Below the pieces are notes generated by a model. It was not told the DNA's origin and ran no database searches. It was given only the letters and a program-made list of their open reading frames with translations. Positions 8,477 through 15,179 of a DNA stretch of 20,144 bases are shown one piece after another. Every line of letters begins with the position of its first letter. The first letter of the stretch is position 1. The DNA comes from Nostoc sp. GT001 (lineage in GTDB: Bacteria > Cyanobacteriota > Cyanobacteriia > Cyanobacteriales > Nostocaceae), in contig NZ_JAUDRJ010000003.1 of the NCBI RefSeq assembly GCF_030382115.1, forward strand, positions 6,744,203 through 6,764,346. The letters run 5' to 3'. The translations under genes were made by a program, and so were the position numbers.

Positions 8477-8515
8477 AGGGTGCATAGCTAATCTACAAAT
8501 GCTTTAGCGCACCCT

Positions 8516-8560
8516 AAAAATACTAAAACTCTTGGAATTCTTAAATTTAAGAGGTTTTAG
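8516..8560 (-). terminator. Likely terminator of tRNA-Gly
   Basis: On the minus strand CTAAAACCTCTT (8560-8549) pairs with AAGAGTTTTAG (8533-8523) with a single bulged C, followed by a T-run at 8520-8516. It begins 6 nt beyond the tRNA. Confidence 0.65.
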
Positions 8561-8565
8561 TTGGA

Positions 8566-8637
8566 AGCGGGTGACGCGATTCGAACGCGCGACATTCACC
8601 TTGGCAAGGTGACGCTCTACCACTGAGCTACACCCGC
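8566..8637 (-). tRNA. tRNA-Gly (anticodon GCC)
   Basis: The minus strand folds as a tRNA: acceptor arm GCGGGTG/CACCCGC (7 bp), D-arm GCTC-AGTGGTA-GAGC, anticodon arm TCACC-TTGCCAA-GGTGA with GCC at the centre, and T-arm with TTCGAAT loop closed by CGCG-type pairs. The discriminator base is T at 8566, usual for tRNA-Gly. CCA is not encoded (the next bases read TCCA shifted by one), so the CCA end must be added after transcription. Confidence 0.97.
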
Positions 8638-8695
8638 AATCAATTGCCATATATCAATATCTCAGATTTATTCTTAATTGTCAACCCTTTTATTT

Positions 8696-8782
8696 AGTCA
8701 TTGGTCATTGGTCATTGGTCATTTGTCATTAGTCATTCGTCATTGGTCATTAGTGAATAACAAAGGACAAATGACTAATGAC
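8696..8782. repeat. GTCATTR heptameric repeat, self-complementary
   Basis: Eight tandem units of GTCATT plus one or two varying bases run from 8696 to 8754. The inverse GGACAAATGACTAATGAC follows at 8765-8782, so the transcript could fold into a hairpin just beyond the ribH stop (8786), perhaps acting in its 3' end formation. Related blocks are at 9850-9888, 17221-17289 and 19799-19894. Confidence 0.85.
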
Positions 8783-8785
8783 GGA

Positions 8786-9364
8786 CTAGCCGAGTTCTTC
8801 TGATTCCAAAGTTAAATTGCCAACGCTGGCACTTGGAAAAGCGGCTGGCAAAGACTGGCTATTACGAGAATATGGCTCTGCTAGGTTAGAACGCAATTGC
8901 CGCATCAGACTTGCCATTTCTAGGGCGTTTAGAGCATAATCCCAGCCATGATTACCTTTTATGCCTGCCCGTTCTAGGGCTTGCTGCATAGTATCTACTG
9001 TCAAAATGCCAAAAATTACTGGCACTCCAGTTTGAAAGCTAGCGGCGGCAATGCCTTTAGAAACCTCTGAGGATACGTAATCAAAATGGGGTGTTTGTCC
9101 TCGAATGACTGCGCCAAGACAAATTACAGCATCATAACGATGGGAAAGTGCTAATTGGCGAGCTACTAAAGGTACCTCAAAACTTCCCGGAACCCAAACA
9201 TAGTCCACCTGATTACCTTGGGGATTAGGGTCTACACCGTGGCGTTTTAAACAATCTTGACATCCCTCTAGCAGCTTTCCGGTAACGAGGTCATTGAATC
9301 GACCAATCACCACTGCAAACCGCAAAGGCTCCGTTTGGGTAAAAGTTCCCTCGAAAACTGCCAT
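8786..9364 (-). CDS. ribH: 6,7-dimethyl-8-ribityllumazine synthase
   Basis: This cytoplasmic enzyme condenses 5-amino-6-ribitylamino-uracil with dihydroxybutanone phosphate, the penultimate step of riboflavin synthesis, and normally assembles into pentamers or 60-mers. The 192-residue product shows [15 protein letters not shown] (20-34), [11 protein letters not shown] (59-69), the [18 protein letters not shown] motif (84-101) with the catalytic His at 93, and [16 protein letters not shown] (119-134). The frame is open to a TTG at 9397, but ATG 9364 follows an AAAGAGG ribosome binding site and gives the family N-terminus. About 30 residues after position 160 form a low-complexity C-terminal tail beyond the usual length. 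psbZ lies 192 nt upstream on the same strand, an order I recall from other cyanobacteria. Confidence 0.96.
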   Translation of the reverse strand: MAVFEGTFTQTEPLRFAVVIGRFNDLVTGKLLEGCQDCLKRHGVDPNPQGNQVDYVWVPGSFEVPLVARQLALSHRYDAVICLGAVIRGQTPHFDYVSSEVSKGIAAASFQTGVPVIFGILTVDTMQQALERAGIKGNHGWDYALNALEMASLMRQLRSNLAEPYSRNSQSLPAAFPSASVGNLTLESEELG

Positions 9365-9556
9365 GACTGCCTCTTTATCAACTATACTTCTGGCCAATAT
9401 ACATTTCTTATTTAAATGTAGAGGAGCAGGAAAGCGCGGTCAAAATAAAGTTAGTAGGAAAAAGAAAAAATCCCTTGTTTCCCTTAACCCTTGACCTTGA
9501 CTTTTCTGCCCCTCTAGTTCTTATATTATGTGCCTGCGCCAGAGCAAAGCCGTCGC

Positions 9557-9745
9557 CTAAACGACAAAAAAGTTTAACAAACCAACTAAAAACACCAAAG
9601 CAATCCAGACCCCAGAACCAACCCAGAGCAGTTTTTTAGATTCACCCCAATTTTGGGGAGTGGCGTAAGCAACTGGAACGCCCACAACCAAGACAAAGGA
9701 CAATAGGACTAGACCTATTAAGGCAAATTGGAATATTATGGTCAT
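9557..9745 (-). CDS. psbZ: Photosystem II reaction center protein Z
   Basis: PsbZ (Ycf9) is a two-helix photosystem II core subunit in the thylakoid membrane, next to CP43 and PsbK, involved in stability of the core and antenna interaction. The 62-residue product begins [20 protein letters not shown] and contains the loop [16 protein letters not shown] (residues 26-41), then a second helix ending [10 protein letters not shown], matching the family along its whole length. A GGGAGAAG ribosome binding site lies just upstream of ATG 9745; the frame extends five codons further to a TTG that is less likely. ribH follows downstream on the same strand. Confidence 0.97.
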   Translation of the reverse strand: MTIIFQFALIGLVLLSFVLVVGVPVAYATPQNWGESKKLLWVGSGVWIALVFLVGLLNFFVV

Positions 9746-9849
9746 TTTTGCTTCTCCCAATACAGCGAAATACTAAGGATAGAATATCCTAAAGGGCGAC
9801 ACTGACACTTTCTTATTATTTTTAAGCTAGCAGAAATTGCAACATTTTT

Positions 9850-9888
9850 GTCATTTGTCCTTTGTCTAAGTACAAGTGACTAATGACT
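9850..9888. repeat. GTCATTTGTCCTTTGTC / GACTAATGAC inverted repeat block
   Basis: Short-repeat units GTCATTT-GTCCTTT-GTC at 9850-9866 are followed by AAGTGACTAATGAC (9873-9887). It ends 8 nt before the start codon of the nucleotidyltransferase fusion and leaves no visible ribosome binding site for that gene. Confidence 0.7.
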
Positions 9889-9895
9889 CTTAACT

Positions 9896-12637
9896 ATGGA
9901 TTTAATTCTTTGCCACACAACAGCTGATTTTGACGCATTAGGAGCCGCAGTAGGCTTAACGCGCCTACTATCGGGAAGCAAGATTGTGCTAACTGGCGGC
10001 TCTCATCCTCCTGTACGGGATTTTTTAGCATTGCATCGGGATGAATATCCTCTGATTGAACGCCGTTCGGTGAATCCAGAAAAAATTCGCTCTCTGACTG
10101 TGGTGGATACACAACAGCGCGATCGCTTGGGTAAAGCTGCTGAGTGGTTAGATTTACCCAATCTGAGAGAGATTATAGTTTATGACCATCACTTAGGACA
10201 AGAATCAGATATTCTCGCTACGCGATCGCATATTGACTCAGTAGGAGCTACCACAACTCTCATCGTGGAGCAATTGCAACAACAGCAAATTTCTCTCACT
10301 CCTGCTGAAGCAACTGTGATGGCTTTGGGTATCCACGTTGACACTGGCTCCTTAACGTTTGACCAGTCCACCCCACGAGATGCTTTAGCTTTGGCTTGGT
10401 TGATGCAACAAGGTGCCAGTTTATCAGTAATTTCTACTTACCGTGACCCTGGCTTGTCTTTGCAATTGCAGCAGTTATTAACTGAGGCGTTGGAAAATTT
10501 AGAATATCTTTGTCTACGCGGATATACGGTTGCTTGGGTAACTCTAAAAACCGAGTCTTTTGTGCCGGGGTTGTCGAGTTTGGCATCGGAACTTGTAGAA
10601 ATAACCGAAATTGATGCCCTACTGTTGGCTAATGAGTATCCTTTAGGTGAAGAGGATTCACGCTTAACTGTAATTGGGCGATCGCAAATTCCCAAAACAA
10701 ATCTTAACCTATTATTTCAACTCTTGGGCGGTGGCGGTCATTCGCAAGCCGCATCGCTAAATCTAAGGGGAGTTGATTCGCAAGCAATCTTAAAACAACT
10801 CGTTGACGGGGTAAAAGCACAAATTCCCCATCCCCCCACTGCTAGGGATTTGATGTCTTCTCCTGTCCGCACGATTCTGCCTGAAACCACAATTGCTGAA
10901 GCACAGCGCATTTTATTACGTTATGGACACTCTGGTTTATCTGTAGTTGATACTCAAGAGCAACTAGTAGGTATTATTTCACGCCGGGATCTTGATATTG
11001 CCTTGCACCACGGATTTAGTCATGCGCCAGTCAAGGGCTATATGACCAAGAATCTCAAAACAATTACACCCGATACAACACTGCCACAAATTGAGTCGGT
11101 GATGGTGACTTATGATATCGGACGCTTACCAGTATTGGAAAATGAGCAGTTAGTGGGCATTGTCACCCGTACTGATGTCTTGCGGGAATTACATCAAGAA
11201 AGGGATGAAGACCAAGAAGAAGAGCAAAAATTCAAAATTCAAAATGACGCTCTCGGACTTGCTAACGCTGCGCTAACAAAATTTAAAATTCCTCTCAGCA
11301 CTGAATTGCAAAATCGCCTTGCTCCGCAACTGTGGCAATTACTCACCACAGCATCGCAAGAGGCAGAGAAACGGGGTTGGCATCTTTATCTAGTGGGTGG
11401 TGCTGTGCGGGATTTGCTATTAGCTGAAGCAGCATCAGGTACTTTGATGATTAAAGATATTGACCTCGTAGTTGATGGCTTTGACAAATCAGCAGATGTC
11501 GGCGCTGGTGTCGAGTTAGCAAAAGCACTCCAACAACTTTACCCTACGGCTCGTTTAGAAATCCACGGGGCTTTTCAAACTGCCGCTTTGTTATGGCACA
11601 AAGACCCAGAATTAGATTCTCTTTGGGTGGATATTGCCACCGCTAGAACAGAGTTTTATCCTTATCCAGCGGCGAATCCAGAAGTTGAGGCGAGTTCTAT
11701 TCGCCAAGATTTGTATCGCCGCGATTTTACTATCAACGCCCTCGCTTTGCGGCTTACTACTCCCCGTGCTGGTGAATTACTCGATTTTTTTGGCGGATTA
11801 CTCGATTTACAAGCTAAACAAATTCGAGTTTTACACGCCAACAGCTTTATCGAAGACCCCACCCGCATTTTTCGTGGCGTGCGCTTTGCCGTGCGCTTCG
11901 GATTTCAGATAGAAGCGCAAACTGAAGAGTTTATCCGCTATGCCATTAACAGTGGTGTTTACGATCGCACTGCTCAAGAGAATAGCAGAACCCCAGCCCT
12001 GCAAACTCGACTGAAAACAGAACTAAAACACATCCTAGAAGCCCCCTACTGGAAATCAGCTTTGCAGTTGCTCGATAACTTAGGGGCATTGCAATGCATC
12101 CATCCTACCCTAAAGCTAGATGTGGAAGTCCTACGACAATTACGTTTGCTAGAAAGCTGTTTGCGGCGATTTGACTTGCAACCAACCCTCATTCATTGGG
12201 AAATGCGCTTAGAAACATTAATCGCCCATCTCACACCACAATATCGGGCGAAAGTAGCAAAAAATCTGCAACTACAAGAAGATGGCATTAAACGCTTGCA
12301 AAACTTGGCTTCTGCGCAATTTGAGATGATGGAATCTTTGCCTAAATGTCAAAGTCCCAGTCAAGTAGTACATATGTTGCGAAAGTACGATTTACCAATC
12401 CTGATTTTAATCGCTGTGCAAAGTCCGCGATCGCTTAGACATCAGATTTGGGAATATTTAACTGTTTGGGTTAATGTGCAGCCACTATTGAATGGTAATG
12501 ATTTAAAGAAACTTGGCTACAAACCAGGTCCGCAGTATCGGCAAATATTAGATGATGTAGTTGCTGCTACCTTAGATGGAGTGATTAAAGATAGGACTGA
12601 AGCTGAGGAGTTTTTAGCGCAACACTATCCTAAATGA
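9896..12637 (+). CDS. DHH-CBS-tRNA nucleotidyltransferase fusion (CCA end)
   Basis: A 913-residue multidomain cytoplasmic protein. The DHH phosphoesterase domain has DFD at 11-13, VVDTQ at 69-73, YDHH at 96-99, HVDTGS at 147-152 and the DHHA1 motif GGGGH at 278-282. Two CBS domains follow at about 316-370 and 377-434, likely adenosine-nucleotide sensors. A class II nucleotidyltransferase head follows with LVGGAVRD (499-506), catalytic DID (521-523), RRDFTINAL (608-616) and [18 protein letters not shown] (653-670), then an alpha-helical tail. Cyanobacteria are known to split CCA synthesis between CC-adding and A-adding enzymes; this fusion is probably one of the two, which one cannot be told here. 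The DHH domain could degrade small oligonucleotides. Residues about 445-460 are encoded by dispersed-repeat DNA (11226-11290). Confidence 0.93.
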   Translation: MDLILCHTTADFDALGAAVGLTRLLSGSKIVLTGGSHPPVRDFLALHRDEYPLIERRSVNPEKIRSLTVVDTQQRDRLGKAAEWLDLPNLREIIVYDHHLGQESDILATRSHIDSVGATTTLIVEQLQQQQISLTPAEATVMALGIHVDTGSLTFDQSTPRDALALAWLMQQGASLSVISTYRDPGLSLQLQQLLTEALENLEYLCLRGYTVAWVTLKTESFVPGLSSLASELVEITEIDALLLANEYPLGEEDSRLTVIGRSQIPKTNLNLLFQLLGGGGHSQAASLNLRGVDSQAILKQLVDGVKAQIPHPPTARDLMSSPVRTILPETTIAEAQRILLRYGHSGLSVVDTQEQLVGIISRRDLDIALHHGFSHAPVKGYMTKNLKTITPDTTLPQIESVMVTYDIGRLPVLENEQLVGIVTRTDVLRELHQERDEDQEEEQKFKIQNDALGLANAALTKFKIPLSTELQNRLAPQLWQLLTTASQEAEKRGWHLYLVGGAVRDLLLAEAASGTLMIKDIDLVVDGFDKSADVGAGVELAKALQQLYPTARLEIHGAFQTAALLWHKDPELDSLWVDIATARTEFYPYPAANPEVEASSIRQDLYRRDFTINALALRLTTPRAGELLDFFGGLLDLQAKQIRVLHANSFIEDPTRIFRGVRFAVRFGFQIEAQTEEFIRYAINSGVYDRTAQENSRTPALQTRLKTELKHILEAPYWKSALQLLDNLGALQCIHPTLKLDVEVLRQLRLLESCLRRFDLQPTLIHWEMRLETLIAHLTPQYRAKVAKNLQLQEDGIKRLQNLASAQFEMMESLPKCQSPSQVVHMLRKYDLPILILIAVQSPRSLRHQIWEYLTVWVNVQPLLNGNDLKKLGYKPGPQYRQILDDVVAATLDGVIKDRTEAEEFLAQHYPK
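11226..11290 (+). repeat. Dispersed repeat read in frame within a coding region
   Basis: The linker between the CBS and nucleotidyltransferase domains contains AATTCAAAATTCAAAA (11229-11244), identical to the inverse of the spacer repeat at 2290-2305. It is followed by GACGCTCTCGGACTTGC and GCTAACGCTGCGCTAAC (11261-11277), near-palindromic words of the kind found in Nostocales spacers. It encodes roughly [20 protein letters not shown]. Confidence 0.6.
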
Positions 12638-12649
12638 AATAGCTCCGAT

Positions 12650-13351
12650 CTAAATTGTATCTGGATCGATATTTAACTCCCGCAGTTTTGCTGCTAAACG
12701 TTCAGCTTTTTGTTCGGCTTGTTCTGCCTTTTGTTCAGCTTGTTCTGCCGTTTCTTCCGGTGTTGGTACTAGTTGCCCATCTCGCGTAAAAAACCGTAAC
12801 AAACCTTCATAAACTCCCAAATATAATCCAAGCTGATGACTCCACAAATATCCTTGTTCACTTGCTTGTAGAGTTTGATATTCTCCATCTACTAAATGAA
12901 ATCCCGCAAATTCTTGTGTGTAAGGGTCAAACCAAAAATAATCGGGCGTGCGGAAGGTGTCTTGATAAATTGTTTTCTTTAAACCTTTATCAGTATTAGC
13001 TGTTGAGTTAGACAAAATTTCTAAAATTACATTCGGATATTTGCCATCTTCTTCCCAGACTACCCAACTTTTGCGGGTTTTACGTTCAGTTCCCAGCACA
13101 ACAAAAAAGTCTGGCCCTCGGAAGTATTCTGATTTGCGTTGGCGTGGACTGTAGTAGATAGTTAGATTTCCCGTCGCATAGAAATCATTTCGATCTCGCC
13201 ACAACCATTCCAGACAAGTTAAAAGTAGGATTATTTGCCGTAAATGCAGTTCGCTTTCCAAGGGAGGCTCATCACTATATAAATCACCAGGGGGAAATAT
13301 AACATCTTGGCAGATGCCTTCTTGAGAATCTAATTCTTGAGCAATGGTCAT
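12650..13351 (-). CDS. Uma2-family (DUF820) putative endonuclease
   Basis: A 233-residue member of the Uma2/DUF820 family, greatly expanded in cyanobacteria, with a predicted PD-(D/E)xK nuclease fold; natural function is poorly known. Candidate active-site residues are D81 in GPDFFVV (79-85), E111 in NVILEILSNST (107-117), and a lysine among K122-K126. FWFDPYTQEFAGFHL (139-153) is also typical. The C-terminus (199-225) is a charged coiled coil built from AEQKAEQ repeats. The ATG start at 13351 is clear. The gene converges on the nucleotidyltransferase fusion with only 12 nt between stops. It lies downstream of a toxin-antitoxin-like pair on the same strand, 84 nt apart, so this is an accessory patch. 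Confidence 0.88.
   Translation of the reverse strand: MTIAQELDSQEGICQDVIFPPGDLYSDEPPLESELHLRQIILLLTCLEWLWRDRNDFYATGNLTIYYSPRQRKSEYFRGPDFFVVLGTERKTRKSWVVWEEDGKYPNVILEILSNSTANTDKGLKKTIYQDTFRTPDYFWFDPYTQEFAGFHLVDGEYQTLQASEQGYLWSHQLGLYLGVYEGLLRFFTRDGQLVPTPEETAEQAEQKAEQAEQKAERLAAKLRELNIDPDTI
12705..12746 (-). repeat. Two tandem 21-nt units encoding AEQKAEQ
   Basis: Units 12705-12725 and 12726-12746 differ at two positions and lie in frame in the coiled-coil tail of the Uma2 gene. Slippage here would change tail length without shifting the frame. Confidence 0.8.
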
Positions 13352-13435
13352 AGAATGGATACGGCATCAAGTAGTTATGGATTTATTTTAACAGTCTTTG
13401 AGTTAGCGATCGCCTAGCGTACCGCAGGTAATCGC

Positions 13436-13804
13436 CTATTTGTAGGGTAAGGGTAAATAAACTATTCTGTCTTGATATTCATCGTCTTCTGATGCCAAAG
13501 CAACTATTATGAGTTCTTCTATATTTTCACCAATACTTAAATTTGGATTGAGGATAAAAATTCCTGGTACGTGACGATTAACAGCGATATGATCAGCTAA
13601 ATGTCCTGGCATAGAAGTTCGGTTATTTGTCACTAATATAAAATTATTATCCTCACACCAACACAGAATTTCTGGATCGAGTGTACTTTTTGGTGGAGTT
13701 CCTGATTCTCCTACCACTTTAATCGCAATACCAGGTTCTCTTAGCCTAATTTGATTTGGATATACAGGATTGACATTTTCATCAATCAGATATTGCAGTG
13801 TCAT
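13436..13804 (-). CDS. DUF5615 PIN-like toxin component
   Basis: A 122-residue protein with the DUF5615 layout: an early acidic DEN motif (D8-E9-N10 in YLIDENVNP), a central DPEILCWCEDNNFILVTNN segment (43-61) with a second acidic cluster, and a C-terminal hydrophobic strand-helix region. The family belongs to the PIN-like nuclease superfamily and is usually the toxin partner of DUF433 proteins; by family it would cleave RNA. Its ATG overlaps the stop of the upstream DUF433 gene by 4 nt (ATGA at 13804-13801), indicating translational coupling in the standard antitoxin-then-toxin order. Nuclease activity is inferred only. Confidence 0.85.
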   Translation of the reverse strand: MTLQYLIDENVNPVYPNQIRLREPGIAIKVVGESGTPPKSTLDPEILCWCEDNNFILVTNNRTSMPGHLADHIAVNRHVPGIFILNPNLSIGENIEELIIVALASEDDEYQDRIVYLPLPYK

Positions 13805-14157
13805 GCTTGCTGTTTAGCTTGTCTTTCAATTCGGAGTTGGCGCAGTTTATCCGACACTGGCGGGGGATTAAGCCTCTGTTGTTCTCGCATTCTATGACCG
13901 TGTTCTATCCAGTGTTTCATGTAAGCACTGACAGTTTCTTTGTTTTGCAGATAATAAAGAATTGTTGCATATACTTGTTCTAAAGATATTGTTTGATAAA
14001 TTTGGGCAATTTCTTCTGGAGAACGCCCACAATCAATGTATTCATAAAGAATTGTTTCAATCCCAATTCTTGAGTCTTTCAGTCTAATGTCTTCAGAAGA
14101 GAGAAAGTTGAAATACTCTGCGATATGTTTGGTAGACATAGATTGACCTATATTCAT
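13801..14157 (-). CDS. DUF433 antitoxin-like protein
   Basis: A 118-residue DUF433 protein with a winged or tri-helical DNA-binding core: RIGIETILYEYIDCGRSPEE (30-49), then IAQIYQTISLEQVYATILYYL (50-70), the pattern of a VapB-like antitoxin that binds its own promoter. The basic C-terminal tail (KLRQLRIERQAKQQA) may contact the toxin. The ATG at 14157 is used here; ATG 14139 is a second choice and matches some family members. It overlaps the DUF5615 toxin gene by 4 nt. Upstream is a 202-nt spacer with a HIP1 site and an AAGGCTTTGCA direct repeat (14235, 14251), where autoregulation would act. Confidence 0.85.
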   Translation of the reverse strand: MNIGQSMSTKHIAEYFNFLSSEDIRLKDSRIGIETILYEYIDCGRSPEEIAQIYQTISLEQVYATILYYLQNKETVSAYMKHWIEHGHRMREQQRLNPPPVSDKLRQLRIERQAKQQA

Positions 14158-14320
14158 AGTTAGTTATTATATATAGTAATCTTTTTGTTCCAACGATAAG
14201 GTTGACGGCATAGCGATCGCTTACCGCACTACATTAAGGCTTTGCAAAAAAAAGGCTTTGCATTCTTAAGTTAGGCATAAAAAAAGAGAGCGCAATCTTA
14301 TCTTTGTCACAAACAAGACT

Positions 14321-14353
14321 AGATCCCCGACTTCTTTAAGAAGTCGGGGATCT
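14321..14353. repeat. Perfect 33-nt palindrome (AGATCCCCGACTTCTT)
   Basis: AGATCCCCGACTTCTT (14321-14336) and its exact reverse complement (14338-14353) surround a single T. It begins 7 nt beyond the stop of the small membrane-protein gene. There is no T-run on either side, so it looks more like a dispersed hairpin repeat, a type I recall from Nostocales, than a normal terminator. Confidence 0.85.
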
Positions 14354-14359
14354 GTTTCA

Positions 14360-14644
14360 TTACGGTTTAATTAAAGATTCTTCAGACTGGCGATATTTAG
14401 TAATTAACCTACGTCTTTTTAGGGGTGAATAAAGCAGCATGGAAAGTGTAGGTAAACTGGTTCCGGTTAGTGCTAACAAAACTAATGGATTTAGAAAGCT
14501 TGCTATTATCCCAGTTCCTGCGCTAGCTCCAAATCCTAATGTTAGTAGTATTAGTACAGTTGTAAATGAGTCTTCAGCCAAATCTATAACCCAATCTACA
14601 AAATTTATAACCCAATCCACAGCCGAACCCACAGCAAAATTCAC
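14360..14644 (-). CDS. Small two-helix membrane protein, unknown function
   Basis: A 94-residue hypothetical protein. An amphipathic N-terminus contains a duplicated VDWVI unit (residues 9-13 and 17-21), encoded by two related 21-nt repeats at 14582-14623. Two membrane segments follow at about 27-50 and 52-72, rich in Gly, Ala and Leu, then a basic tail (SPLKRRRLITKYRQSEE). The frame opens with GTG at 14644; an in-frame stop lies 27 nt further up, so the start is GTG or a rare codon nearby. No ribosome binding site is evident. Its sequence character suggests a real membrane protein, but I do not recognise the family. Confidence 0.55.
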   Translation of the reverse strand: MNFAVGSAVDWVINFVDWVIDLAEDSFTTVLILLTLGFGASAGTGIIASFLNPLVLLALTGTSLPTLSMLLYSPLKRRRLITKYRQSEESLIKP

Positions 14645-15179
14645 AATAAAATATGCTAAATTTGCTCTGTATTACGCAAATACACTTAAAACAGCAGCAG
14701 TTATTCAATTAATCAACCTTTTTAACAATAGTTATTTCTTCTTGTGGGATGGGCGTCTCGCCCGTCCTGGGGCAGGCAAGATGCCCACCCCACAAGAGTA
14801 TTTAAGACAGAATCAAACTGCTGTAAGTCTTTGTAGTAGGGCTGGGGAGTGTGGAAATAGAAAAAGCGATCGCTAGCCTTCCGAAATACCTTCGTGCTAC
14901 ACTGTAGTCAATATCAAACCTCATCACAACTCCAACGAGATAGCAGAAATGAAGTAGTACCAAATACCTGTTGCGCCAAAGCAACAAATGTCAACGAAGA
15001 ATAAACGCAACTAGTTTGACAGGGTTACTTCACATAGTCATGCACTAAAAATATTGTCATCACTCCTATCTCCATATAACCGCTTGACGAGTGTCTGCGG
15101 CTGAGTTTATTTATGTCTAATCTACCCACAGCTTTTGTAAATACGCGGGTGAAATTTTGCGAATTGAGGTTTGAAAATA
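14645..15179. other. Spacer upstream of the ABC-F gene
   Basis: No gene is supported in these 535 nt. A 56-nt imperfect hairpin repeat lies at 14741-14796 and a HIP1 site at about 14866. TTGACA at 15016-15021 and TTGACG at 15084-15089 resemble -35 boxes but no good -10 partner is seen at proper spacing. Confidence 0.5.
14741..14796. repeat. Imperfect inverted repeat (GGGCGTCTCGCCC type)
   Basis: Arms at 14741-14761 (starting CTTGTGGGATGGGCG) and 14776-14796 (ending CCCACCCCACAAG) are complementary with three mismatches around a 14-nt centre CCGTCCTGGGGCAG. This GC-rich hairpin within an AT-rich spacer is a dispersed repeat type found in many cyanobacterial genomes. Confidence 0.8.

Larger units (their letters stand above)
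7883..8515. other. Gene-poor spacer with motif cluster and possible remnant
   Basis: No intact gene is seen in this 633-nt stretch. It contains a minus-strand open piece that looks like a gene remnant (8061-8189), a patch GGCTACGCTCG near 8234 of the dispersed repeat type, a cluster of four GTTTACA words (8357-8476), and an AGGGTGC/GCACCCT inverted pair (8477-8483, 8509-8515). Confidence 0.5.

Noticed and set aside
8696..8782. Tandem repeats as a CRISPR array
   Set aside because: Units are 7 nt long with no spacers; these are degenerate heptameric repeats, and no cas genes are present.
11634..11912. 92-codon plus-strand frame within the nucleotidyltransferase fusion
   Set aside because: It overlaps conserved catalytic motifs of the main frame and has no family features.
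14439..14876. Plus-strand 145-codon frame overlapping the small membrane-protein gene
   Set aside because: It runs antisense to a better frame with clear membrane segments, then reads through the 14741-14796 hairpin repeat; composition is low-complexity Ser/Thr/Asn and no ribosome binding site is seen.
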